Assembly (NCBI GenBank): GCA_964635055.1
Contig: CAZWMT010000003.1
Span: 62,001-126,000, forward strand
Length of the DNA stretch: 64,000 bases
Source of the DNA: JAEUJM01 sp964635055
GTDB lineage: Bacteria; Actinomycetota; Acidimicrobiia; Acidimicrobiales; DATDAH01
Direction of reading: 5' to 3'
Part shown: positions 34,416 to 42,824 of the stretch, one piece after another
Layout of the letters: each line of letters starts with the position of its first letter
Position numbering within the stretch: position 1 is the first letter of the stretch
Position numbers and translations under genes: made by a program
Notes under the pieces: generated by a model
Seen by the model: the letters and a program-made list of their open reading frames with translations, nothing else
Told to the model about the DNA's origin: nothing
Database searches by the model: none

Positions 34416-36263
34416 ATGCCCAGCGTCGCGAAGCGCCTCCTCCTCGGCCGACCCCTCGCCACCCACGCCGAGGGCACGCAGCGCCTGCGCAAGCTCATCG
34501 CCCTACCGATCTTCGCGGCCGACGCCATCGCGTCGAGCGCGTTCGCGACCCAGGAGATCCTGCACGTCCTCGTGCCGGTGGCGGCCTTCGCCGCGGTCGA
34601 CTACCTGGTGCCGATCTCGCTCGTGGTCGTCGTGCTGCTGTTCCTCGTGGTCAGCAGCTACCGCCAGACCATCTTCGCCTACCCCGGAGGCGGCGGCTCC
34701 TACATCGTGAGCCGCGAGAACCTCGGCCACCGCGCCGGGATGCTGGCGGCGGCGGCGCTCATGGTGGACTACACCCTCACCGTGGCGGTGTCGATCGCGG
34801 CGGGCACCGCGGCCATCGCCTCCGCGGTCCCGGCGCTGCGCACCCACCTCGTGGGCGTGTCGCTGCTGCTGCTGGTGCTGCTGACCCTGATCAACCTGCG
34901 CGGCGTGAAGGAGTCGGGCGCGCTCTTCGCCATCCCGACCTACGTCTACGTGGGCAGCATGGCCGCGCTGATCGGCGTCGGCCTCTTCCGCTCCTACACC
35001 GGCTCGCTGGCCCCCCTGCCGCCGAACGAGGCGGAGTTGGCCTACTTCACCCACAACGGGGCGCTGGTGGGCGCGGTCACCGCCTTCCTCCTGGCCCGGG
35101 CCTTCGCCTCGGGGGCCATCGCCCTGTCCGGGGTCGAGGCCATCTCCAACGGCATCTCGGCGTTCAAGGAGCCCCAGGCCCGCAACGCCGCCACCACCCT
35201 GGTGTGGACCGGCGTGATCCTCGCCGCGCTGTTCACGGGCATCGCGGTGCTGACCCACCGGCTCACCCCGACCCTGTCCGAGCACGAGACGATCCTGTCG
35301 ATCATGGGTCGTGCCGTGTTCGGCGGCGCCAACCCGATGTACTTCGTGCTGCAGGCCGGCACCGCCCTGATCCTGATCTTCTCGGCCAACACCGCCTTCG
35401 CGGGGTTCCCCCGGCTGGTGTCGATCGTGGCCCGAGACGGCTATCTGCCCCGGCAGCTCGCGAACCGGGGCGATCGCCTCGTGTTCTCGAACGGCATCAT
35501 CGGCCTGGCGGTCGCGGCCGGGCTGCTGCTCGTCGGCTTCGGCGCCGTCACCACCCGGTTGGTGCCACTGTTCGCGGTCGGGCTGTTCTTGGCCTTCACC
35601 CTCTCCCAGGCGGGCATGGTGCGCCACCACCTCCGCCTCCACGAGCAGGGTCGGCGGTGGAAGACCGCCATCAACGCTGCCGGGGCGCTCGCCACGGCGG
35701 TCGTGCTGATCGTGGTGGTCACCTCGAAGTTCGTGTCGGGAGCGTGGATCCCCGTGCTGGTGATCCCGGCCATCTACCTGGTGCTGGCCAGGGTGCATCG
35801 CCACTACTCGCACGTGGCCAGCACCCTGGCCATCGACCCCACCGACCCGCCGGCCCCCATCAGGAACACCGTGGTGATCCTGGTGGGCCGCCTCCACCGG
35901 GGCGTCCCCTACGCCGTGGCCTATGCCGAGTCGCTGAGCGCCCACCACCTGGTGGCCGTCACCGTGGGCGTGGACAGCGAGGCAACCGAACGAATCGAGG
36001 CCGACTGGGCGGCGCTCGGCCTCGGCGTGCCCCTCGAGGTGCTGGCGTCGCCCTATCGCGAGCTGACCCGCCCGGTGCTCGACTACATCGACGAGCTCGA
36101 CGAGCGGTGGGGCGACGACGTCATCACCGTCGTCATCCCCGAGTTCGTGGTGCACCGCTGGTGGGAGCAGCTGCTCCACAACCAGAGCGCGCTCTCACTG
36201 AAGCTGCAGCTGCTGTTCCGCCCGAACACCGTGGTGATCTCGGTGCCCTGTCACGTGGTCTGA
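34416..36263 (+). CDS. APC-superfamily permease, KimA-like, with cytoplasmic C-terminal domain
   Basis: 615 residues. About 12 membrane spans (residues 20-460) start with LPIFAADAIASSAFATQEIL and include YPGGGGSYIVSRENLG. The C-terminal ~150 residues form a soluble domain (IRNTVVILVGRLHRGVPYAVAYAESL, EATERIEADWAALGLGV) like the USP-like tail of KimA/YdaO potassium importers. K+ import by proton symport is the best guess; broader amino-acid transport cannot be excluded. Confidence 0.75.
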   Translation: MPSVAKRLLLGRPLATHAEGTQRLRKLIALPIFAADAIASSAFATQEILHVLVPVAAFAAVDYLVPISLVVVVLLFLVVSSYRQTIFAYPGGGGSYIVSRENLGHRAGMLAAAALMVDYTLTVAVSIAAGTAAIASAVPALRTHLVGVSLLLLVLLTLINLRGVKESGALFAIPTYVYVGSMAALIGVGLFRSYTGSLAPLPPNEAELAYFTHNGALVGAVTAFLLARAFASGAIALSGVEAISNGISAFKEPQARNAATTLVWTGVILAALFTGIAVLTHRLTPTLSEHETILSIMGRAVFGGANPMYFVLQAGTALILIFSANTAFAGFPRLVSIVARDGYLPRQLANRGDRLVFSNGIIGLAVAAGLLLVGFGAVTTRLVPLFAVGLFLAFTLSQAGMVRHHLRLHEQGRRWKTAINAAGALATAVVLIVVVTSKFVSGAWIPVLVIPAIYLVLARVHRHYSHVASTLAIDPTDPPAPIRNTVVILVGRLHRGVPYAVAYAESLSAHHLVAVTVGVDSEATERIEADWAALGLGVPLEVLASPYRELTRPVLDYIDELDERWGDDVITVVIPEFVVHRWWEQLLHNQSALSLKLQLLFRPNTVVISVPCHVV

Positions 36264-36281
36264 GAGCCGTGGACGGGCGGA

Positions 36282-36818
36282 TCAGGCCAGCTTGGCTTCG
36301 ATCTCGCCTTCGACGAAGCCGTCGGCCACCAGTTGCTCCTCGGTGACCCCCGCCTCCTCGAGCACCTCCTCCTCGATCGGGAAGTGGCGCTCGTTGCCGA
36401 ACATCAACCGGTCGAGCACGGCGAACTTGAGGACCCACACCACACCGAAGCCGAAGGCGTTGGCCACGTTGACCATCAACGGTGACTCGAAGTGGCGGTC
36501 GGCGTAGGCCACGCACACCGTGGAGATGAGCAGGCCGAGCAGGGTCATGCCCCAGAACGGGAGGATCTCGGTGAGGAAATTGTTCTTGTCGCGCTTGCCC
36601 CACACCCAGTAGCGGTTCAGCACGTAGACGGGCACGACGGTGACCGCCACGGCCATGGTGTTGGCCTTGAGGCCACTCCAGCCCAGACCGGAGTGGAACA
36701 CGAGGAGGATGATCTGCGTCATCGGCACGGCGATGAACGACACCGCCGAGTACCGCAGCACCTTGCGGTGGTCGATCGCCTTGATCCGGGCGATCACCTC
36801 GGCGGTGGACATACTCAT
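36282..36818 (-). CDS. GtrA-family membrane protein
   Basis: 178 residues from ATG 36818. Four membrane spans with the GtrA pattern: LRYSAVSFIAVPMTQI, NRYWVWG after span two, and VNVANAFGFGVVWVLKFAVLD. GtrA proteins help move or use polyprenyl-phosphate sugars in envelope glycosylation. The C-terminal ~45 residues are acidic (EEEVLEEAGVTEEQL), an extension beyond the core fold. Confidence 0.85.
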   Translation of the reverse strand: MSMSTAEVIARIKAIDHRKVLRYSAVSFIAVPMTQIILLVFHSGLGWSGLKANTMAVAVTVVPVYVLNRYWVWGKRDKNNFLTEILPFWGMTLLGLLISTVCVAYADRHFESPLMVNVANAFGFGVVWVLKFAVLDRLMFGNERHFPIEEEVLEEAGVTEEQLVADGFVEGEIEAKLA

Positions 36819-36856
36819 GTATCGGAGCCTAACGATCTTGGTGTGAGCGAGAACAG

Positions 36857-38056
36857 TCAGGAAAGGGCGTTGGCCCTCGCGACGGCGCCGAGCCAGCGGG
36901 CGCTGGGCTTCGGGATGCGCTCCTGGGTGGCGCGGTCGACGTCGATGATGCCGAACCGGGGCACGTACCCGAGGGCCCACTCGAAGTTGTCGAAGGCGCT
37001 CCAGCAGAAGTAGCCGCCGACGTCGATGCCCTCGTCGAGGCAGTCGAGCACGCCCTCGAGCGCCCGGCGCAGGTAGTCGAGGCGCTGGGTGTCGTCGTCG
37101 GTGCCGATGCCGTTCTCGGTGACCACCAGCGGCGTCTGGCCGGTGACCTCCCACGCCCGGCGGATGGTGGCGGCGAGCGACTCCGGGTAGAGCTCGTAGC
37201 CCATGACCAGCACGGGCACGCCGTCCTCGGGCCCCAGCGTGCCGTCGGCACCGATGCGCGACCGGCTGTAGGTCTGCACCCCCAGGAAGTCGTCGTCACT
37301 CACGGCCTGCAGGTAGACGTCCTCCATGTTCCTGCGGATCTTGGCGACCCGCGCCTCGGCCTCGTCGAGGCGACCGCCGTCGGCGTCGGGGACGGCCTGG
37401 TAGTCGCTCATCGCCAGCGTGAGCCCGACCGGGACGTCGCCGACATGCTGCTTGATCACGGGCACAGCGCGGCGGTGGGCATCGAGGAACACGTCGTTCA
37501 CCCGCCGTCGCTCGGCCACGTCCTGGTGACCAGGGGGGAAGATGCCGACCAGGTGGCCCATCGTGGCCACGATGTTCGGCTCGTTGAAGGTGGCCACCCG
37601 GCTGACCAGGTCGCCCAGGTGCGCCGCGGCGCGGTCGGCGAAGCGCACGAAGCGCTCCGCGGACGCGGGCTCGGCCCACCCGCCCCGGGCGGCCAGCCAG
37701 CGGGGCGAGGTGAAGTGGTGCAGCGTGACCACCGCCTCGATGCCGTGCGCCCGGCACGACGCCACCATGCGCCGGTAGTGGTCGAGCGCCGCGACGGAGA
37801 ACTGGCCCTCCTCGGGCTCGATCCGGCTCCACTCCACCGAGAACCGGTAGCTGTCGAAGCCCAGCTGCGCCAGCAGGCGGATGTCGTCGTCGAAGCGATG
37901 GAGATGGTCGATGGCATCGCCGCTGGGCTCGTGGCAGCCGCTGGCGGGGTCCTGCTCCCAGGCCCACCAGTCGTTGTTCCAGTTGCCCCCCTCCACCTGA
38001 TGGGCAGCGGTGGCTGTCCCCCATCGAAATCCGGGCGGGAAGGGTCGTGATGTCAT
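36857..38056 (-). CDS. GH1 family beta-glycosidase
   Basis: 399 residues from ATG 38056 (frame open further, but homology begins FPPGFRWGTATAAHQVEGG). The acid/base is in TFNEPN (Glu about 163) and the nucleophile is in VVTENG (Glu about 315). It retains GH1 sugar-site residues such as QVEGGNWNNDWW and LHHFTSPRW. It hydrolyses beta-glucosides or beta-galactosides in the cytoplasm (no signal peptide). Confidence 0.92.
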   Translation of the reverse strand: MTSRPFPPGFRWGTATAAHQVEGGNWNNDWWAWEQDPASGCHEPSGDAIDHLHRFDDDIRLLAQLGFDSYRFSVEWSRIEPEEGQFSVAALDHYRRMVASCRAHGIEAVVTLHHFTSPRWLAARGGWAEPASAERFVRFADRAAAHLGDLVSRVATFNEPNIVATMGHLVGIFPPGHQDVAERRRVNDVFLDAHRRAVPVIKQHVGDVPVGLTLAMSDYQAVPDADGGRLDEAEARVAKIRRNMEDVYLQAVSDDDFLGVQTYSRSRIGADGTLGPEDGVPVLVMGYELYPESLAATIRRAWEVTGQTPLVVTENGIGTDDDTQRLDYLRRALEGVLDCLDEGIDVGGYFCWSAFDNFEWALGYVPRFGIIDVDRATQERIPKPSARWLGAVARANALS

Positions 38057-38126
38057 CGCCGCAAAGATAGGGGACCGCGTCCGGGCATCGCGGTGACGCG
38101 ACACCGTCAGGGTACTGTCCACCGCG

Positions 38127-39221
38127 ATGCGCGCTCGAGACTCAGAGCCCCGCCATCCGATGGTGGTTCTCGCCACGGTCTCGATCGTGGCCCTGTTGAC
38201 CGCGTGCGGTGACGGAACGTCCGCCGACAACCCGGACCAGGCCGTCACGACGGAAACTACGAAGGCTTCTGATGAGTTCGCCGCCATCATCCCAGTCGAG
38301 GGTGAGCCCGTTGGACTCGCGGCCACCGGTACCTCGGTGTGGGCTGCCCTGAGCGACGACTACATCGAAGGGAGCGACGCGCTTCTGCGCATCGACCTGG
38401 CCACCAACGAGGTGGTGGCAACCATCCCCCTCGTCGAGGGTGGCAGCGACCAGTCACCCAAAGGGGTGGCGGCCACCGACTCCGACGTGTGGGTCACGAC
38501 ACAGCCATTCGACAACGTGGAAAGCGTCGGCACGGTGGAACGCATCGACCCGACCACCAACGAGATCGTTGCCACCATCCCGATCGACTTCGCTCCCGCG
38601 TCGATGACGGCCACCGACACCGCCGTGTGGGTCATCGGGTACGACACCGCCTCCGAAAGCACGCTGTTGCGCATCGACCCGACCACGAACGAGACCACCG
38701 CCATGATGGCCGTGAACACGGGCAGCGGGGTGGCGGCCACCGACACCGCCGTGTGGGTCACCGGCGTGGACGACGACGGCGAGAGCGGCACGGTCACGCG
38801 CATCGATCCCTCCACCAACGAGGTCACCGCGACCGTCCCCCTCGACTATTTCCCGGGCGAGATCACGGCCACAGACACCGCCGTCTGGGTCGCCGACGGG
38901 TACGGCAGCACAGTGTCTCGAATCGACCCGGCCACCGACGAGGTCGTCGCCACCGTTGCCACCGCCGACAGCGAGGACGTCTACATCTCGGGGCTGGCGA
39001 TCACCGACACCACCGTCTGGGCCGCCACCGGCGTCGTTCAGGGCGACGACACGGGGTTCGACACCATGGAGCGGGCCGCCTTGGGCATCGACCAGGCCAC
39101 CGACGAGGTCACCACCACCATCCCCATGGGCCTTTTCGACCTGCACGAGATCGCGGCTACCGAGTCCTCCGTCTGGCTCACGATGGGCCTTGATGGGACG
39201 CTGTACCGCCTCGACCCGTGA
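38127..39221 (+). CDS. Secreted lipoprotein with seven-bladed YVTN-like propeller
   Basis: 364 residues; ATG 38160 is an alternative start. The lipobox is LLTAC (Cys about 27), followed by a Thr-rich linker. Seven repeats of about 45 residues follow the pattern ATDTAVWV...RIDPTTNEVVATIP. The last blade is cut short and would be closed by the strand near the N-terminus, as in velcro-closed propellers. Several repeats are also nearly identical at DNA level. Likely a surface binding protein. It is followed by a 16-bp direct repeat, CGTGACGAGACCATGA, at its stop codon region (near 39217 and 39236). Confidence 0.8.
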   Translation: MRARDSEPRHPMVVLATVSIVALLTACGDGTSADNPDQAVTTETTKASDEFAAIIPVEGEPVGLAATGTSVWAALSDDYIEGSDALLRIDLATNEVVATIPLVEGGSDQSPKGVAATDSDVWVTTQPFDNVESVGTVERIDPTTNEIVATIPIDFAPASMTATDTAVWVIGYDTASESTLLRIDPTTNETTAMMAVNTGSGVAATDTAVWVTGVDDDGESGTVTRIDPSTNEVTATVPLDYFPGEITATDTAVWVADGYGSTVSRIDPATDEVVATVATADSEDVYISGLAITDTTVWAATGVVQGDDTGFDTMERAALGIDQATDEVTTTIPMGLFDLHEIAATESSVWLTMGLDGTLYRLDP

Positions 39222-39289
39222 CGAGACCATGACGGCCGTGACGAGACCATGATGAACTCGATGCCCCATCATCCGAAGCGCGGTGCCGC

Positions 39290-40162
39290 GTGACCCAGCA
39301 GGCCGTGGATGCGCTGATCACGTTGCTCGACCTCGAGAAGATCGAGGAGAACATCTTCCGGGGCCTCAGCCCCGACGAGGACCGCCAGCGCGTCTTCGGC
39401 GGCCAGGTGGCCGGCCAGGCACTGGTGGCCGCGGCCCGCACGGTCGACCCCGACCGGGTGGTCAACTCGCTGCACGCCTACTTCCTGCGCCCCGGCGACC
39501 CCACGGTCCCGATCCTCTACGAGGTCGACCGCATCCGCGACGGCCGCTCGTTCACCACGCGACGGGTGGTGGCCATCCAGCACGGCAAGGCGATCTTCAA
39601 CCTGGCCGCGTCGTTCCACATCAACGAGGAGGGCCTCGAACACCAGTTGGCGATGGCCGACATGATGTTCGACGGCCGCCTGCCGCCCGAGCCCGAGTCG
39701 CTCCCCGACTGGCAGGAGCGCATGGCCCCCTGGAAGGAGCGGCTCGGCGACTGGTACGAGCGACCCCGACCCATCGACCACCGCCAGATCGACTACGAGC
39801 CGATGGACCGCAAGGACAAGCTGCCGCCGCACCAGCGCACCTGGCTGCGGGCCGACGGCGTGCTCCCCGACGACCCGGTGCTGCACAACTGCGTGCTCAC
39901 CTACGCGTCCGACATGACCCTGCTGGACACCAGCATCCTGCCCCACGGCCTCGGCACCATGGACGAGCGCCTGCAGATGGCCAGCCTCGACCACGCCATG
40001 TGGTTCCACCGGCCGTTCCGGGCCGACCAGTGGCTTCTGTACGTGCAGGACACGCCGTCCGCTTCGGGCGCCCGGGGCATCGCCCGGGGTCTGATCTACA
40101 CCAGCGACGGCGACCTCGCGGTGTCCGTCGTGCAGGAAGGCCTGATACGAATCCGGGGATGA
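39290..40162 (+). CDS. tesB: Acyl-CoA thioesterase II
   Basis: 290 residues from a GTG start. Two hot-dog domains: RVFGGQVAGQALVAAARTV, SLHAYFLRPGD and TTRRVVAIQHGKAIF in the first; LTYASDMTLLDTSILPHG (catalytic Asp) and MASLDHAMWFHRPFRADQWLLY in the second. It hydrolyses acyl-CoA to free acid and CoA. The stop overlaps the next start as ATGA. Confidence 0.94.
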   Translation: MTQQAVDALITLLDLEKIEENIFRGLSPDEDRQRVFGGQVAGQALVAAARTVDPDRVVNSLHAYFLRPGDPTVPILYEVDRIRDGRSFTTRRVVAIQHGKAIFNLAASFHINEEGLEHQLAMADMMFDGRLPPEPESLPDWQERMAPWKERLGDWYERPRPIDHRQIDYEPMDRKDKLPPHQRTWLRADGVLPDDPVLHNCVLTYASDMTLLDTSILPHGLGTMDERLQMASLDHAMWFHRPFRADQWLLYVQDTPSASGARGIARGLIYTSDGDLAVSVVQEGLIRIRG

Positions 40163-41502
40163 GCCCCGACTCCCTGCCCGATCCTGACACCGCTACGCCG
40201 GCCGGGGCCCGGCAGCGGGTCCCTCCAGCGCGTGGGTTGAGGGCGCTCACGGGAGTGCTGGCGCTCACGCTGGTGGCCGGCGCGTGCTACGGGGGCAGCG
40301 ACGACCGGCGGTCGAGCTCGCCCTCGGTCGACCCCGAGGTGCGGACGCCCACCACCGTCGCCCCCGACGACGTGCGCACCCCCACCTCGGTACCCGGCAC
40401 CGAGTCGCTCGACGCGGTGGCGGTCGACTACGAGCCCGTGGTGACCCTCGACGACACCCCGATGGCCCTGGCGGTCCGTCCGGGCGACGACGACGTGGTC
40501 TACGTGGCCCAGCGGTCGGGCACGCTCGTGCGCCTCGACCCCGGCGCCGGCCCCGATGCCCCCACAGAGACCGTGCTCGACTTCCACGACGGCGTGTCCA
40601 CCGACGGCGAGCGGGGCTTCCTCGGTGCCGCGTTCTCGCCGGACGGCAGCCGCCTGTACGCCAGCTACACCAACCCCGCGGGCGACACCCGCATCGACGA
40701 GTACGCCGTGTCGGGCGACGGTGCCAGCGCCACCATCGACACCGACAGCCGTCGAGAGGTGTTCGCCCTCGACCAGCCCTTCTCCAACCACAACGGGGGC
40801 AACATCGCGTTCGGCCCCGACGGCTACCTGTACCTCGGGCTCGGCGACGGCGGCGCCGCCGGCGACCCCGACGACCGTGGCCAGGACCGCACCGACCTGC
40901 TGGGCAAGATGCTGCGCATCGACCCGGTCGAGGGCGGGACGCCCTACGGCGTGCCCGAGGACAACCCGTACGCCGACGGCACCGACGGCCGCCCCGAGAT
41001 CTGGATCACGGGGGTGCGAAACCCCTGGCGCTGGTCGTTCGACGCGCTGACCGGCGACCTGTGGATCGGCGACGTGGGCCAGAACGAGGTGGAGGAGATC
41101 GACTTCCTGCCGGCCGACGGCCAGGGCCGCAACGCGGGCCGGGGCGCCAACCTGGGGTGGAACCTGATGGAGGGCGACCAGGGCTACGAGGGGGGCTCGC
41201 CGCCGTCCGGCTACGTGCCCCCGATCGCCACCTACTCCCACGCCGACGGCGGCTGCGCCGTCACCGGCGGCTACGTCTACCGGGGCACGGCCATGCCCGA
41301 CCTCGCGGGTGCCTACCTGTACGCCGACCTGTGCCTGTCGCGCCTGCAGGCCCTGCTGGTCGACGGCAGCCGCGTCATCCGCGACGAGGCCGACCTCGGC
41401 GAGCTCCCCGACAGCGGCCCGATCTCGTTCGGCCAGGACGCCGCCGGCGAGCTGTACGTGCTGTCCCAGTCCGGCCTGGTCTCGAAGCTCGTCGCCGGCT
41501 GA
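40159..41502 (+). CDS. PQQ-dependent sugar dehydrogenase (GSDH)-family lipoprotein
   Basis: 447 residues from ATG 40159. The lipobox is LVAGAC (Cys about 37), then a Pro/Thr linker. The six-bladed GSDH fold is shown by RGFLGAAFSPDG, SNHNGGNIAFGPDGYLYLGLGDGG and GVRNPWRWSFDALTGDLWIGDVGQNEVEEID. The HN and NPWR residues are those that contact PQQ/Ca in soluble glucose dehydrogenase. Electron acceptor and sugar are unknown. It is coupled to tesB by a 4-bp overlap, though no shared pathway is obvious. Confidence 0.85.
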   Translation: MSPDSLPDPDTATPAGARQRVPPARGLRALTGVLALTLVAGACYGGSDDRRSSSPSVDPEVRTPTTVAPDDVRTPTSVPGTESLDAVAVDYEPVVTLDDTPMALAVRPGDDDVVYVAQRSGTLVRLDPGAGPDAPTETVLDFHDGVSTDGERGFLGAAFSPDGSRLYASYTNPAGDTRIDEYAVSGDGASATIDTDSRREVFALDQPFSNHNGGNIAFGPDGYLYLGLGDGGAAGDPDDRGQDRTDLLGKMLRIDPVEGGTPYGVPEDNPYADGTDGRPEIWITGVRNPWRWSFDALTGDLWIGDVGQNEVEEIDFLPADGQGRNAGRGANLGWNLMEGDQGYEGGSPPSGYVPPIATYSHADGGCAVTGGYVYRGTAMPDLAGAYLYADLCLSRLQALLVDGSRVIRDEADLGELPDSGPISFGQDAAGELYVLSQSGLVSKLVAG

Positions 41503-41537
41503 GCCAGCGGCGGCACCCACCGCCCACTCCACACCCC

Positions 41538-41588
41538 CGAAGTCGGCGCAATTTCCGGCGCGTGGCGCCTGAATTTGCGCTGAGTTCG
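41538..41588. repeat. Intergenic imperfect palindrome with GTG loop
   Basis: 24-bp arms (41538-41561 and 41565-41588, about 20 of 24 paired) around GTG, lying between convergent genes. The outer motif CGAAGTCGGCGCAA resembles the arm GAACTCGGCGC of the palindrome at 54277, which also has a GTG loop. It is likely a two-way terminator or a dispersed palindrome. Confidence 0.7.
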
Positions 41589-41610
41589 CTGATGTCGCCC
41601 CGAGTGGCGG

Positions 41611-42030
41611 TCAGGTCCAGGGGTTGAGGACCTCCAGGCCGCTGAACCGTTCGAAGTCCTTCACGTTGCGGGTGACGACGGTCATGCCGCCCACGAGCGC
41701 GGTCGCCGCGATGAGTGCGTCGCGGAACGGCGCAGGATCGGGGACGTGCAACGCCGCGGCCCGCCGTGCAACTGCGTCGTCCACGGGCACCACCCGGTCA
41801 GCGAAGGCAGCGGTGACGCTCTCGTCGAGCCAGGTGCGAAGGATGGCGCCTTGTGGCGGGTCGGATCGCTCCAGCAACAGGACGCCGAGCTCGAGTTCGT
41901 GCATCGTGATCACCGACACGAACATCAGGGCCGAGGGGACATCGCCAGCCCACTCCGCCACGCCGGGGTGCGCCTTGCCCGACCGCACCTTGCGGAGCTC
42001 CGATACGACGTTCGTGTCGAGCACGAACAT
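41611..42030 (-). CDS. PIN-domain ribonuclease toxin (VapC-type)
   Basis: 139 residues. PIN-domain acidic residues are visible: Asp5 (MFVLDTNVV), Glu in TMHELELG, and Asp in PAPFRDALIAATAL, with a further Asp in VTRNVKDFERF. As a Mg-dependent RNase it would cut RNA when free of the antitoxin. Its ATG overlaps the antitoxin stop (TGATG). Confidence 0.9.
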   Translation of the reverse strand: MFVLDTNVVSELRKVRSGKAHPGVAEWAGDVPSALMFVSVITMHELELGVLLLERSDPPQGAILRTWLDESVTAAFADRVVPVDDAVARRAAALHVPDPAPFRDALIAATALVGGMTVVTRNVKDFERFSGLEVLNPWT

Positions 42031-42281
42031 CAGTCGAACGCAGCCGGCTTCACCTGATCGCGGCTGATCGGAATCGTGAGCTCGATGTCTTCTACGCCGG
42101 CCGGCTCCGCGAGCAGGTCCAGCACCCGATGCTCGCCGAGCAACCGCTCATACGCGTCGAAGGTCAGAAGCACATGGGCAAGCCGGCCACGGTCCGTGAT
42201 GTACACCGGGCCGCGCTCCGCTGCCCTCTTCGCTCGACTGGTGTCCTGGTTGAACTCACGACTGCTGATGCGGGTCGCCAC
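42030..42281 (-). CDS. Phd/YefM-type antitoxin of the PIN toxin
   Basis: 83 residues from GTG 42281, chosen because AAGGAG lies five bases before it; GTG 42287 would overlap the ribosome site. The N-terminal Phd fold reads ISSREFNQDTSRAKRAAERGPVYITDRG; the C-terminal tail (IPISRDQVKPAAFD) would wrap the toxin. It likely represses its own promoter through the palindrome at 42300. Confidence 0.87.
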   Translation of the reverse strand: MATRISSREFNQDTSRAKRAAERGPVYITDRGRLAHVLLTFDAYERLLGEHRVLDLLAEPAGVEDIELTIPISRDQVKPAAFD

Positions 42282-42299
42282 GATCACTCCTTGTAGCCA

Positions 42300-42309
42300 T
42301 GTAGCTACA
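42300..42309. promoter_or_regulatory. Toxin-antitoxin operator candidate
   Basis: TGTAGCTACA, a perfect 10-bp palindrome 19 bp upstream of the antitoxin start, with overlapping half copies (TTGTAGC at 42291, TTGTAC at 42310). Phd-type antitoxins bind such short palindromes. Confidence 0.5.
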
Positions 42310-42380
42310 TTGTACCCGAGGTGATCGCCGCGTACAGGCCTGACGACCTGCTGTGGAGGCGCCGGACCGGGCCTTCAGTT

Positions 42381-42818
42381 TCAGAGGTCGTAGCGGTAGA
42401 TGTTGGTCTCGCGCTGGGTGAAGCCGAGACGCCGGTAGAGGCGGTTGGCGGCCTCTCGGGTGGGACGGCTGGTGAGATCGACGGTGCGGGCGCCCTCGGC
42501 GCGGGCCCGGTCGAGGGCGGCCCGGTTGAGGGCCTCGCCCACGCCCCGACCGCGGGCGGCCTCGTCCACCACCACATCCTCGATCCAGGCGCGGATGCCG
42601 GTGGGGATCGGGAACACCACCAACGTCAGCGAGCCCAGGATCGGGCCTCCGTCACCGTCGCGGGCGACGAGCAGGATCGACGCCGGTGAGGCGATGATCG
42701 CCCGCAACTGGTCGTCACCGGGCGGCGGGTTGGACGACGACAGCTGCGGCACGAGCCGGTCGAAGCCCTCGCGCAGGTCCGGTGTGAGCTCGGTCTGCTC
42801 GGCGACGTGGATGGGCAC
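42381..42818 (-). CDS. GNAT-family N-acetyltransferase
   Basis: 145 residues from a GTG start. Acetyl-CoA motif A is VVDEAARGRGVGEALNRAAL; motif B region is REAANRLYRRLGFTQRETNIY. The substrate is unknown. The start is 6 bp after the citrate synthase stop, so it is probably co-transcribed. Confidence 0.85.
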   Translation of the reverse strand: MPIHVAEQTELTPDLREGFDRLVPQLSSSNPPPGDDQLRAIIASPASILLVARDGDGGPILGSLTLVVFPIPTGIRAWIEDVVVDEAARGRGVGEALNRAALDRARAEGARTVDLTSRPTREAANRLYRRLGFTQRETNIYRYDL

Positions 42819-42824
42819 CGGTCG

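Noticed and set aside
36826..36836. Iron box upstream of gtrA (GTTAGGCTCC)
   Set aside because: A single half-site without dyad partner.
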